Positions 1 to 11,580 of a DNA stretch of 64,000 nt are shown piece after piece; the first letter of the stretch is position 1; each line of letters opens with the position of its first letter. The position numbers and the translations under genes were made by a program. The notes under the pieces were generated by a model, which did not search any database, was not told the origin of the DNA, and saw nothing but the letters and a program-made list of their open reading frames with translations. Source of the stretch: Ophioderma brevispina (lineage: Eukaryota > Echinodermata > Ophiuroidea > Amphilepidida > Ophiodermatidae); NCBI GenBank assembly GCA_023653785.1, contig JAMKCH010058030.1:16952-80951 (forward strand). The letters run 5' to 3'.

Positions 1-1106
1 TGTGTGGTAATTTAAGTTCAATATTAAAGTGTAAAAACAATGTTTGAGCAATAGGAAGCCAGTGAAGTTCCTTCAAATTTTCCAGCAAATTTGCTATTTT
101 GTTTATGAATGGGCCTTTGGTTGAATTAAACAAATATGAATTTTTGGGTACCATAAAATTTTCAAAAATATGGGGTCTTTTAGGTGACCAGAATGCTGAA
201 AATGGGGGTCTTTAACTGCTGACAAATACACGTCACCTGCAGATGGGAGTTCCCTTTAAGCAAAAACCACTACTTTATCCAGTGCTGATTGGTCAATATG
301 GGTTTTTTATGCAACTCTCCACCAAACAGGGTAGTCTCAACAGGCCCTATAAACCGGTCTAAAATGCGTGCGCACTGACCTTCCCGAATTTTACCCATCT
401 TCATAAAAGCAGCCAGTCAGGCGACATCGTGGATCCACTTCAATATTTAATGGACCATACATTTTTAATTATTGATTTTCTTGCTTGAATATATTACAAG
501 CCCTACATTTAGATTAACAAGCAACATTACATAACAAACTGTTAACATGCCATCTGTGTATACCAGCTGCAATACCTAAATCATTCTTAATTTTGGCCAT
601 TTCCTCAAAATTAATTTTTTGGCTACTTGACTGCTAAAACATAAAATTCTAGCTTTTCAGAGAAGACAAGAATATAAAAGTCAAATTTTCGGCAACCGCT
701 TCCATTTAAAGATTTTAATGCATGAATTTTTAAAGTTATATTTTTTTGATAGATAAAATGATAAAAATGAAAAAATATGGCTCCTCCATATACGTGTCGC
801 TCGTTCCATTAAAGGGTTAAAATATTAGTCTAGATGCGTCACTAGTACTGTTAAATTGTCAGGTGGCATGGTGGGATTGCTGGTTCCTATGTGACCTTCA
901 CGGTCGTTCAACAACCCAACCCTGTGCCACCTGGTGGATTTACATTGGTCATTGCACAGAGAGAGAGAGAAAAAGTAAAATATATCAAAACAATGCAATT
1001 TTGTCATTGTTCAGTATTCATGTGTGCAGTACGTGATAGTGATAAACAGGGAGAAATACAACAAATAGAGAAACCAAATTACTGATAGATTATTTATATT
1101 TGGCCA
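1..1106. other. A+T-rich non-coding stretch
   Basis: I see no coding region, inverted repeat or tandem repeat here that I can name. Short open frames around 825-1085 have no recognisable motif and overlap on both strands, as expected by chance in A+T-rich DNA. Confidence 0.5.
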
Positions 1107-1345
1107 ATATTTTTATGATGGGGGGTGCGAGACTTAAGTCCTTGCCCCTTAAAAAAAAGTAACAAGGGACATAACCTCCTAAAAATTTCCTTTTTTAACC
1201 TTTTGAAATCTCATCAAAAAAAGTGGACTTCTTTGTCAAATTTTTCACTTAATTTTGGACGCTTTTTCAACAAAAATCAACAAAAAGTGGACCTTTTGTA
1301 CCCCCACACCTATGGGAAACTAGTCAAGTGTCCTGCAAAGTGTTA
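1107..1345 (+). mobile_element. Relic of a small non-autonomous DNA element
   Basis: The segment around 1190-1310 shares an ordered series of phrases with 23715-23830: a CCTTTT start, an AACATC/AATCTCATC block, then GGACTTCTTCGTC, AATTTTGGAC and CAAAAAGTGGACC. The 23.6-kb copy has terminal inverted repeats; this one has lost clear ends. A third, weaker match lies near 7740-7870. It carries no coding capacity. The relationship is read by eye. Confidence 0.45.
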
Positions 1346-1666
1346 ATGCTTGGTGGTAGAATGCAAGATTTAACATATGCCAATAATACTCAATACTACC
1401 ACTCATAACCAAACCGAACATCTTAAAATGTTGGATGATAGTTACAGACAGTAAAAGCATAGCCTAATTTGTGTATGTTTACCATCATTGTGAAATGACC
1501 CTTAGATAACCATGACTGTGTTATCTCCTCATGTAGCTACATCCAAAGATTTTATTCCTAAAGGTTTCATAAAATCCTCCAAGACTATGAGAACCAAAGC
1601 ATTTCAAATTACAGGAACAGGGTTTGACATTTTGTTACATACCGTCCAGCTGGAATTGACAATTTT

Positions 1667-1770
1667 TAACACGCACACACATGCATGCAGCATACACACA
1701 CTACATACACACACGGCACAGCATTCACACACACACACACATGCACAAAACCAACAACACACACACCAGA
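1667..1770. repeat. (CA)n microsatellite, interrupted
   Basis: CA-dinucleotide tracts are interrupted by ATGCATGCAGCAT and similar short breaks. An open frame running through it gives a His/Thr-rich peptide that is only the translation of the repeat. Confidence 0.9.
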
Positions 1771-2573
1771 GGCATGCCTTACATGTACTCAGAGTTCTAA
1801 ACGTGATGAACAGTGCGTCAACTTAACCTAACCACGGAAACGCATTCTCAAACTGTGGGTTTGATAAACGCAATCAACAATGGTAACGCTCCTGGTACAA
1901 GGGAATACGGTGAGTTTTTGAATATAGAACTAAAACCCCCTCCCCCGTTCTTCAGATTTTTGGAGACATGCTAAATTTTTCTTTTTCAAGTGAGTATATG
2001 ACAAAATAATAGGCCTATCTTTTGTCCTTCGTAACTTGCTTTTGTCTTTTCCATTTTAGGATATGTTAGGATACCTATACTTGTCATCCGGCCTTCCAAA
2101 GCCTGATTTTTTATGATTCTTTTGATTTCCTGATTTCGCAAATCACACCACTTTAAGCCATTGTCACCTGCCTGTTACTTAGGCACTCCGCAGAATTTGA
2201 AAAATACCAAATTTGAACAGATTTACCGCAAAACAATGTCAAATTTCCAAGGTGTCAATTAGTATTTCACATCAGTGTCCCTAAAAAAATTGAAACACTG
2301 GATTTTTCCCTGGATGTAAAGGCTTTCCATCATCCTACCCTCGAAGGATTAACTGAGAACTGTTTCTTTGTGGTACAAAAATTGTTAAATTTCTCATTTT
2401 GTATAGGAAGCAAATACAAAATTTCAGCCTATGTTTTTATATTGAACATATGAGCAAATCAAAATCACGTTTTTTTTCTTCTCTTTAAGATAGTTCCTGT
2501 CGCCAAATACAAGGTAAGACATCATTAACGGGAATTTTATTGGCTTAATCTATCGGACATAATAAAGAAATCT
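1771..2573. other. Non-coding, nothing recognised
   Basis: A+T-rich sequence with no open frame or repeat structure that I can support. Confidence 0.5.
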
Positions 2574-2915
2574 CCCTAAATACACGTACCAGATGGTTTT
2601 CATGTCATTGGAGTATTCCCTGCAAAAAACCAGATTATTCCGACACATGTCACGACTGTACAACAATCAATGGAAGCTGCCATCTTTATTCTCTGTGCTA
2701 TATTTACCGCCGACGCATAACCGAAACCAGAAGCCAGCGAATATATCACAGTGGCTTCTGTTTCGGTAATTGCGGCGCGGTGTAATATAGCACATGGAAT
2801 AAAGATGGCAGCTTCATGATTGTTGTACATCCATGACATTTGTCGGAATAATCTGGATTTTTTTCGAAGGATATACTCCAATGACCATGAACCATCTGGT
2901 ACGTCTTATTTAGGG
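2574..2915. mobile_element. Foldback MITE, 342 bp
   Basis: The left arm, starting CCCTAAATACACGTACCAGA, is the reverse complement of the right arm ending in TCTGGTACGTCTTATTTAGGG with few mismatches. Pairing continues inward for well over 100 bases per arm: ATTATTCCGACA, TACAACAATCA and GAAGCTGCCATCTTTATT on the left are mirrored on the right. The middle (about 2700-2790) also folds. Almost the whole unit is therefore one imperfect hairpin. No target duplication is clear. A minus-strand open frame of 93 codons is simply the arm sequence. Confidence 0.85.
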
Positions 2916-3087
2916 ATAATTTGTTATATACATGTGCCGATGATTCCTACCAATAAATCCCTTTTAAGTACATCTAATCTAAAATGAAAATTACTATTAT
3001 GACAGAATATTTTGGTGCCTCAAAATTCTCGTTGCAACAACCTTTAAGAGCAGGTGTGAGGTATTACATAGATTTGCCAGGATTTCC

Positions 3088-3310
3088 ACTGTAAAAGTGG
3101 AAATTTTTGCGATACATTTATTTTCGCACTTTTCACACACTTCTGTGACCCTTACCCACAGTGTGTATTTTTGTGTGTAGGTCTATGAAGGATATAGCTG
3201 AAAAAACTAATTCAAAAACAAGCAAAAATGTTAAAAATCGTGGATCGTGAAAAAGTACACTGCAAAAATTACCATTTAACAGTAGATTTTATAACACGGA
3301 AATGTGATCA
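3088..3310 (-). mobile_element. CACTGTAAAAGTGG-type MITE, right end lost
   Basis: It starts near CACTGTAAAAGTGGAAATTT and contains a block that is the reverse complement of one in the 5.45-kb element (TTTTTAACATTTTTGCTTG, then TTTTCAGCTAT and a TCTATGAAGG/ACATAGAC block). The two are therefore the same family in opposite orientation. The right terminus is poorly preserved. Confidence 0.6.
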
Positions 3311-5450
3311 AGTAGAGAAAACTTGTGAGCAGTGATTTACAATATCAGAAACGCAATACATGTGAAGATACAGCTTTTCAAATGGTTTTTTTACTACATG
3401 ACAAAATTCTATGTCATGCTAATTAGTGGTGAGGAGTACTGGATAAGAGCTAGAGGTGAGCGTTAATCGTGGCCAATTAAAACAAATTGAAACAAGAATA
3501 GTCTGGGACTTAAGAGACACATGTCACATTTTTGAAAAATAGTGTACCCAGTCAAGATTTTTTCAAAATCGATAGTTTTGCATGGTTGTAAGGCTTTTAT
3601 ATACAAAAGCCCCCCATCACCCGAAATGATAAGACCAAATCAGCTTCCTTATGGTAAACAGAACGATTTTAAATTTAACGTCGCCGGCGACGTTAAATTC
3701 AGCAGACGACGAAAATGGCATTTAACACAGAACACGCACGCCCGTATGCATGTTTCCCACGCTATGCACACTGTTTGATCGGTCCTAAACCTTTTTGGTT
3801 TTATATCAGGAGTACGTTCAAAATCTTCATGTAATATTACACATTTGTTGATTAAAGTAGGAAAACTTAAAAGTTGGCCTCCAAATTCCCCTGGATGTCC
3901 TTTATCCATCCTCAGATCAATGTCCCCTATCTTTTTTGGGGTATGTTAGTTTAATGTGTAAAAATTCCTCTGTTCTTCCAATGGCCTAGACTATCATTTG
4001 AGAAGCAAATTGAAGAAATGTCATATTTGTGAAAATGTGCCCCGTGGCCGATTTAACAGACCTATGGCTTATTTCCAGTTCTCTTCCACCACATCATCTA
4101 TCACTAAATTTTTATATCATTTAAACTATTTCTGTTATTCTAGTGATATGTTTAATAGCATATGTAATGCATGTGAATGAACTAATTATGATGTATTCGT
4201 TATTGTTATGTAATATCCGCATTTTTAAAAATATTTGATTTTGTTATTGTTTTGCTTCTATTGAAACTGCTTATGTACATTTCATAGCAGATTACCAAAA
4301 TGCATATATTAAAATTGAGCAGCAACACCGAGTGGTCTGTCCCTAACGGTGTGGGGGGGCAGGGTGCCACTCAGAGAACTTTGACCACGATGCGAAACGC
4401 CCTTTTTTGCCTGCTCACCGGGAAAGTTTCACTTCCAACGGTGGAAAATCTGCCTCAAAACTCCGGAATTTGTCTTCCTGACAACTGACCCCTGTTACGC
4501 CCCTGCCGAGCGGTGTTAAAACCTAAATTCAACCAACCAGAACACCAACAAGCTTGTCACCAACTGTGTTTAACATTTTAACACCCAGTTCTTTGCGGCG
4601 ATATTTGCTTGCGGGGTGTGTGTGTTGTGGGGGGGGGGGGGGCGTGTTCACCAAGGCTCCTTCCACTGGACAGCAAGTTTTGTCGTTCCACTCCCCACAA
4701 ATGCCTAATTCTCCAGTAAGTAAACCTGGCCTCTAATTCTGGTATGCGTACCCAATTTCTTGATAATGTATAAGCTGCTCAGGATTGTTTCAAAAGCCAA
4801 TCTTGATCATGGATCAGCAGCATGTATGAGCTTTATTTCCATTGCAGCTAGGTGGTCTCGTTGGTCTTGTTTATTTAGGGAGGTACCGCATACCAGAATT
4901 ACAGGCCAGGTTTGACCTGTTTTCATCACTTCAGTTACACTCTATTGGGGAGAGGTAAATGAGTGACGTGCCTTGAAGAACAACACACTGTTCCACAGAT
5001 TTGAACTGTCAAACCTCTTACCGACAAGTCATCCCTGTTGTACCACACCTCTTCTTAAGTTTTGATATATTAGAAGCACAAATTGCAAGCCAAATTTATT
5101 GGATTTATCTCATAATTACCGTCAACATTTTTCCTCCTCCCCCCCCAAAAAAAAAGTCTGACCAAAAAATTATCACAATTTTCTAAATTCAACCATCGTG
5201 CGTTTTGTAAGGGGACTCAGGGGCGGAAGGGCCTGCTAATAGCCGAAAATAGGCTTTTATTATGACAATTAGAAAAAAAATTTAACATTAATACAAATGA
5301 ATTTGCAATTTTGGTGTGTGTGTAAACACAATTTTGTTTCGGACGAATTGCATCCTAATAACTTGTGTATTACTGTATATATGATGTATATATGACACAT
5401 CTTTGGGTGACTAAAATCCGAAAAGGGTTTCACTTGCATTGTTAATGTGT
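3311..5450. other. Non-coding interval with a G14 run
   Basis: I recognise no gene. There is a G homopolymer at 4629-4642 inside a (TG)-rich patch and a C/A homopolymer patch near 5137-5155. The short open frames have no motifs. Confidence 0.5.
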
Positions 5451-5662
5451 ACTGTAAAAGTTATAATTTTCGTGCGAATGTAATTTTCGCGTTTCATCAG
5501 CAATTTTTAACATTTTTGCTTGTTTAATTCACTCTTTTCAGCTATCCTACATAGACCTACACAAAAAATCAACATTTTCGCGAGTTTTTAATTTCGCAGT
5601 TGAGCTCAGAAGTGGGCGAAAAGCGCGAAAATTAAGGTAGCGCGAAAGTCCACTTTTACATA
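5451..5662 (+). mobile_element. TACTGTAAAAGT-type MITE
   Basis: The left end reads TACTGTAAAAGTTATAATTT and the right end GTCCACTTTTACA, so ACTGTAAAAGT is inverted at the two termini. The interior is rich in TTTTCGCG-like words, and shares the TTTTTAACATTTTTGCTTG block with the element at 3.1 kb. It has no coding capacity. Confidence 0.65.
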
Positions 5663-7228
5663 TTCCAAAAAGGGGTTAGCGCATCAAAGCTCCAGAACCT
5701 ACGGAGGTCTGCTACTGCCCTGTTACCTATTAAAATGCATTCCAGGCTGCTAGCTGTCTCCAAGTCCAACAGAGAACAAATATGGCAAATATTTAATTCA
5801 TGATACACTTGGAGATCTTTTAATAACCCAAACCCACGATTGTATTGAAGAGCTCTGAAGTATCATCCCACCGAGTAAGAATGCATTTCATTCACACCCC
5901 TTCTTATGTCAAGAGTATCCTTATCATTGGCGAAGACTACAGGATAAGCAGATAGCAAAAGCAAACAAGGGAAGTTGATAATTAGCACATTAATTAATGA
6001 TTTCAGCTGGCTTTAGATTTTATTTCTATCGGTGGTGCCAGCCACCAATCCCTAATGTGTAGTAAACCCTGCGCTGGGCCGTGTCGAGTGCCCGATGTCG
6101 GTGACTGTTAGCGCTGCGATGTTAATGCCAACGGTCACGTCTGCCTGCCACCAAATCTGAGAAAACCAGCTGCTTGAAAGCCTCACACCCCTCAAATGAT
6201 TTTTTTTTTGCAGAGTAATAAATTCAGTAAGGATCAAACCCAGGTTTTTATTGTAAAATGCAGCCCAATTGAGAAACAGTAAACCTACGACTTGGACAGG
6301 ATGGTCATAAGATTGCAAGTGGGGTTGTCGCAACCGCATATCAATCAAAGCAAGGGGTTGGTGTAATACTTTGAAATGACCTTGATTCAGACTGCACTGC
6401 CGTGCCACCTTGACACCTACTCTTTACCCAATACCATGGGAGGGGGAATAAAATGTACCACAATTGAACCTTGAGAATTCTCATTTAGCTTCATATCTAT
6501 CTGGTACCCAGGACAGAGTGAGCTGATGACTTAAGTGAGAGATGACAACGTGTATGATGAAATTAAAAAGCAATGAGGAGATGAGATAAGCGCTCATTTT
6601 AATTGATGAAGAAAAAAGATGATTAAATGTAAAAGAAAGATGATAGGATTTTAGAAAATGAGATAAAAAGACGGCATAGGTATGCCTTGAAAAAAAGAAA
6701 AGATAAGCAACAAATAAAATTATTTAAGAAGTGACTTCTTAGAAAAAAAAAAAAACCATGCCTTCCAAAAAAGATAAGTAAGGATATTTGCACATTTAAC
6801 TTTGTATTTTTGCAAAGAGATTGGTTGCTTTTGCAATTCTCTTGGAAAATTAAGGCTTTCCCTCACTCGGGAGTTTGCAGCTGTGGAAATTTTGATTTGG
6901 CAAATATGAAACATTTTATTTAAAAATGACAAATTCAGCTCATAATATGGCAATCCTGGTATAGATATTAGCATTGGTAATATTTCTAGACTCTCGGAAG
7001 CAAAAACCAAACTTGGACCCATTTTGTTTCAAACAACTATACAGTAATGTATAGATATTTGTAATGTTTTAAACACAAACCTCTGATCCATTCTAGGACT
7101 ACTCTTAATCACAAGTCAATTGTTGTGTTGCTAAAGCAGAAATATTTTGGGTACTTAAAGAAGAACCTGTAAATCAAAATAACTTACACAATATACGCTA
7201 TAAAAACAATTATTGAACACATATGGGA
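5663..7228. other. Non-coding interval, possible decayed SINE
   Basis: An open minus-strand frame at 6052-6408 has no recognisable domain. On the minus strand, sequence near 6232-6245 reads GGGTTTGATCC, one base from a tRNA-type B box, but I find no A box at the right distance. I see nothing else. Confidence 0.35.
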
Positions 7229-7563
7229 GTGGTTTCATGGGAAAACGAATTACTAACCATAAAACGAATTAAAAAAGCATTTTGTCTGACCATAGCGCTA
7301 TTTGAAATTCGCGCTAAGTGTATATGGGATATGTATTTTGTTATGCGATAAACGAACGGCACAGTAAGCGTCATACATACTCTTCACACATGATGCTTCC
7401 GCTTTCATAATGTGTTATTTCCTATGGCATGTATGACCTAAACGTGCCGGTCCTAGCGCACTAACACGTTATACACTACGGCGATTTATTAATGCACATG
7501 GGTCAGACTGATGGTTTTAATTCATTGGTTGGTATATAATTCCGCGTTTTTCTATGAAACCAC
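7229..7563. mobile_element. Foldback MITE with GTGGTTTCAT ends
   Basis: The left end GTGGTTTCATGGGAAAACG mirrors the right end, which ends TTTTTCTATGAAACCAC. A second inner inverted pair, CGGCAC...GCGTCATACAT against ATGTATGACC...GTGCCG, lies at about 7350-7455. The target duplication is unclear. Non-coding. Confidence 0.75.
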
Positions 7564-8496
7564 CGATATGTGGTCAAATTATTTTATAGTGTATATTGTT
7601 TACTATTATTCGTTGTCCGGGTTTTCTACTTAAGCACCCGCTCCGCTCTCCTCCTATTTTTGCCATTTGCCAAAATGATGTGAATCAATTTTAGGCCCGA
7701 GAATTAAGCACTCCACTCTCCCTTTATCAACAAATCACAAAAAATGAAGTGGACTTTTTTTATACCAATTATGTCTTTGGGGGTGTGATCAAATTTTTTT
7801 GGTCACAATTTCTCTAATTGGTCTTTATCAAGAAATCATCAAAAAGTGAAAAAGTGGACCTTTTTTCCCCCTAATTTTGTAATTTGAGTCAACCCCGCTA
7901 GCCGCTGAACTCCCCACTTTCTCTCCTGGCGTACCGACCCGGGGGAAGGGGGGCAAGTTGCCCCCTCTGGCTCGGAAAATCGGGACGATATGGGCCAAAA
8001 TATGCATTTTTATCCCTCTTTTTTGGGGGAATTTCAACCAATTTCAGGCCAAATTTGGGCAAAATTGAAGTAAATTTCAAGAAATGCTATGCACGCATTT
8101 TGTCAAATTCAGACTTAATTGGAGCAAATCCGGGATGATTTACGAATTTTGCCCCCTCTGGCGGGACGACTTGGAAATTTGCCCCCTCTGGATCGACTGC
8201 CTCGGTATGCCACTGTTTCTCTCTATGTCTTCAAAAGTCTGCAGGGACACTCGCATCCTTTAACCAAATCTCAAAGAAAGCGATAGCCCTTTCGCATACA
8301 GGCCTTCAATAATATGTTGGTACTTAAACAGTATCTAACCCTATCACGACCAACACTCACTAAAACTCAATGAGTTAAGGTGGAACATGCCTATGTGGGT
8401 TTTGCTGGGTTAACCTGTCCTAGATCTGTGCCACTGGCACATATCATTCCATGTATAGGTAAGTTCAATGTTCAATATGAGTGTAGGCCCATGGGG
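7564..8496. repeat. Decayed dispersed repeats
   Basis: The 7740-7870 part has GGACTTTTTTT...AAAAAGTGGACCTTTTTTCCCCC, matching the family at 1.1 and 23.6 kb. The 7940-8200 part repeats the phrase TTGCCCCCTCTGG three times around GGGACGA blocks. The ends cannot be set. No gene. Confidence 0.4.
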
Positions 8497-8640
8497 GGGG
8501 GGCACTGACCTGAAAAGGTGGTACGGGTATGTGCGGCCCTTAAGACCCCCCTTTTCAGCCGTCTCCGGCACTTCGCAAGGGTTCCATTTGAGCATGTTTT
8601 AGTTCACAAGATCCCCATTTCAAGCAAAATTTTGATTTCT
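8497..8640 (-). mobile_element. One end of a GGCACTGACCT-type element
   Basis: The sequence GGGGGGCACTGACCT followed by GGTGGTACGGGTATGTG is the reverse complement of the right end of the element at 20291-20590 (CATACCCGTACCACC...AGGTCAGTGCC). The distal end is not found here, so this is a partial copy. Confidence 0.5.
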
Positions 8641-9088
8641 AACTTGGCTTAATTTTGAACAAAAATTTAGTTCTCAAGGGTCCAAATTTTCCAATTTTCA
8701 GTTTGCAAGACCCCCATTTTGTAAGTTTTGTTCAGTTCGCAAGGTCCAAGGTGCAGCCCACAGGGCCACACACCCCTACCCAAATGAAAGTTCCCCAGCC
8801 CACACCCCCAAGTAATTCTGGGTAAGAGAATGGGTTGCAAAAACCCGATCACAAAAGTGCTCTCATATCCAAAGAAAATAACAAAACAAAGATACATGCA
8901 CAGAGAACAAGATCAAAAAGCCTAGTACTCTGCCATTTACTAAGTTGAATCAAAGAAACAAAAGAAGCAAGGGTCTAACCCAGAACAAGCCTTTGAATTT
9001 TGAAAGCATCTTCCAAGCCTGACTAGATTCAAATCAAGAAGTCTGCTCAAGTAAGGTGGGTGAGCATCTGCCTTTGGTGATTGCTTAA

Positions 9089-9440
9089 AGGTCCATGGCC
9101 CGATCGCTAATAGCCTCGCCCCCAGAAGCCCAGATTTTACCGGAAGTGGTCGAAATTTTGATATCAGAAGAAAGCTACTATTTTTCTCATTTACCCTGTG
9201 AAATCTTAGGGCTAAATGATGTTTGGTTTGGGAGTTATGAGCGAAAGTGTACTCCATTTTGGTCGACCAATATTACTTTTACACAGTACTCTATGGGGCT
9301 CACAAAGTCACGTTTCTAGCTGTCACATCAAAACGGATAGAAATATCGGCGCGAAACTTTACAGATGGGGGTTTTTGGGTGTAAGGGGGGCCATTCTATC
9401 AAGATGAAAAGTTCATATACTTAAATCGGACCATCCCCCT
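9089..9440 (+). mobile_element. TTAA-flanked MITE (GGTCCATGGCCCGAT family), 352 bp
   Basis: TTAA lies at 9085-9088 and 9441-9444. The ends AGGTCCATGGCCCGAT and the reverse complement of ATCGGACCATCCCCCT are matched inverted repeats. The flanking sequence is LINE on both sides. Reading the LINE with the element and one TTAA omitted keeps one uninterrupted frame across the junction. A second, interrupted copy lies at 31810-32762. Confidence 0.9.
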
Positions 9441-10317
9441 TTAAAAAAATAAAGTGTAATTTTCCGTTGCACTTTCTCTAATCTATCCAAATGATTCCTT
9501 TGATGAGGTGCCCAAACGCATGCACAGTAAATAATATGGGGCAAGATGAGAGCTTTGTAGAGGTTAATCAGTGCATTAGAAGACAGACAGTTTTTGAAAC
9601 CTTACTTGAAATTGCAGCTATAGAGATTCAAAGGAAAGATCCCTACTAAAAGTGACACCAAGTAATTTGAAATTGTTAGCTTCAGCAAGTTTACTCTTGC
9701 CCATTGTGCAATTGTCACAATAATCAGGAGACTTAGATCTAGTCATGTACATAACAGAGCATTTAGAAAGATTGAGAGGCAACTTATTAAGAATAGTCCA
9801 GTTAAAAATGTTGTGAATATCATTCTGAAGAACATCATGATCACTTTCACTAAAAATAGGATGAAGTATTGTGTGATCATCTGCAAACTGAAAGAGAGGA
9901 GAAGAAATAACATCATTTAAATCATTGACAAAAAGTAAAAGAAAATAGGACCATGAACAGAGCCCGGAGGAACACCTGAGGTTACAGAACACCACTCTGA
10001 AACTGCACCCTTGAACACAACCTGCTGCTTTCGCCTGAAGAGAAAGTTTTTAATCCACTGAAGAAGAAAACCTCGGATACCCAATGAATGGAGTTTTAAG
10101 AGTAAAATGTTGTGGTCTACTTTATCAATACAAATGCAGAGCTGAAATCCAAGAAAATACCATCTACAAGATTACATTTACGATCATCAAGCGATTTGCT
10201 AAGAAAATGAAAGAGTTTAACCAACATTTGCTCGCAATTTCTTCTACTGCGAAAACCATACTGGTTATCTGACAAAATATGTTCATCCACATAATTCATA
10301 ATACAAACAGATATTAA

Positions 10318-10656
10318 AGGGGCATTTCGTGATCCACAACCTCGTCCCCCGATTTACATCAAAGAAGTTGAGATTTTTATATCATCTGAACCGCTAGACT
10401 TAGTAATCCATGTGTACCTAATCTTACGTGCAAATTCAGTCGTATCTGTAAGAAAAATTTGCAATTTTGTATTTTCTGTCCGTAAACGGACAGAAATTAC
10501 AGCACAGTGGCCTATGGGACTGTGGGAAACAAACAATTGCTCCTAACACCAAATCGCAAGATCGGGATCGACTCAAATTTTGTGAATAATCTTTTCTGAA
10601 GGATATATAGTGAATAATAAATAAAACAGAAGGTACTGGAATCACGAAATGCACCT
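10318..10656 (+). mobile_element. TTAA-flanked MITE (AGGGGCATTTCGTGATCC family), 339 bp
   Basis: TTAA lies at 10314-10317 and 10657-10660. The left end AGGGGCATTTCGTGATCC is inverted at the right end as GGAATCACGAAATGCACCT. It is inserted in the LINE; the LINE frames on the two sides are offset by one base, which fits one indel plus a clean insertion. The interior holds GACAGAAATTACAGCACAGTGGCCTATGGGAC-like sequence common to the copies at 37346, 39802, 45373 and 57142 (partial motif quoted across two blocks). Termini TTAAAGGGG resemble Kolobok/T2 elements. Confidence 0.92.
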
Positions 10657-11254
10657 TTAACTTCTCATTACATTACACAAAATACTAGTCAGTGAGACAG
10701 GACGGTAACTACCTACATCATCCTTAGGCTTATCACCACCTTTATAATCAGGAACAACATTAGCTTCTTTTCAAGCCTTTGGAACTTCACCTTATGAATA
10801 AAGAAATTAAACAAATCACACAATACAGGAGCAAGCTCATTACAACATGATTTCAAGAAAATTGGAAGAATTTCATCAGGTCTGGGAGATTGGAAGCATC
10901 AAGATTTTCAGAGTTTCTAAAACTTCCTCAACTGTAAAAAGGTCAAAACACAGAGGAGGTGCACCATGAGAAGTAGCTGTGTCAGGTAAAGAGTTAAGAT
11001 CAAGAGGATTTCCTGTACTTGTTCACTTGTACACAAATAATTCCATGCTTGTCAGAGAAAATTATATATAAGATTATACTTGTATTTATAAATAAACAAA
11101 TTGATGACTGTATACAAGCCATCATCATTTCAAATGAATTTGTACTATGACTACAAATCTGCTGATGGGGATCGACATGGCATCCACAACATTGTATTTT
11201 CTTTACCACAAGTTTACTGCGATATGGAAATATTTTGGTTTGTGCATGAATATG

Positions 11255-11580
11255 GGCACATGTGGTCCAGTGGATATGACTGCCGACTCATGATCCAAAG
11301 GTTGTGGGTTCGAGCCCCGCTGTGGCCAATGTGTTGTGCACTTGGGCAAGGCACTTTACCTCACTTGCTTTGTCGACCCAAGCGATATTCGGGTAGCTGT
11401 TATGGGGGATATTACAATCTAAGTGCTGATAGGCATGTGCGCTTGGCCGGCTGCTGGCCTAGGTGAAGCAAAATGATTGTGACGATTTCCTGAAGGCAGC
11501 GTAATAATAATAGGCAACAGCGCTTTGTATCCTGTGGAAAAGGCGCTATATAAATGTCGGTATTATTATTATTATTATTA
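11255..11580 (+). mobile_element. tRNA-derived SINE with (ATT)n tail
   Basis: An RNA polymerase III A box TGGTCCAGTGG sits at 11263-11273 and a B box GGTTCGAGCCC at 11307-11317, with tRNA-like spacing. Next come the phrases CACTTGGGCAAGGCACTTTA, a body to about 11530, CGCTATATAAATGTCGG, and a (TTA/ATT)n tail to 11580. This is the arrangement of deuterostome SINEs that share a 3' end with a LINE. The clover-leaf is degraded, so it is not a tRNA gene. A plus-strand open frame across 11101-11466 is incidental. Confidence 0.9.

Larger units (their letters stand above)
8936..10999 (-). mobile_element. LINE (non-LTR) reverse-transcriptase relic, split by two MITEs
   Basis: Read on the minus strand, separate frames give pieces of a non-LTR reverse transcriptase in the correct order: RPVSLTS at 10684-10704, QYGFR at 10249-10263, LDFSSAF (motif A) at 10132-10152, GVPPGS (motif B) at 9959-9976, FADD (motif C, catalytic) at 9876-9887, then a YKALILPHI-like block near 9530-9565. 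The C-terminal part continues at 8960-9085. This order is typical of CR1/L2/Jockey-like elements; the clade is inference. The ORF is broken by at least one frameshift between GVPPGS and FADD and another near 10660, and the N-terminal endonuclease is not seen. Two TTAA-flanked MITEs sit inside it (10318-10656 and 9089-9440). It is a dead copy, older than both insertions. Confidence 0.85.

Noticed and set aside
6052..6408. 118-codon minus-strand open frame
   Set aside because: No recognisable domain; the region only hints at a decayed tRNA-type B box.
8936..10999. Active LINE or host reverse transcriptase gene
   Set aside because: Frameshifts and two MITE insertions break the frame and no endonuclease region is seen, so it is a relic.
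11263..11335. tRNA gene
   Set aside because: A and B boxes are present, but the acceptor and anticodon stems do not pair convincingly and a SINE body with an (ATT)n tail follows.
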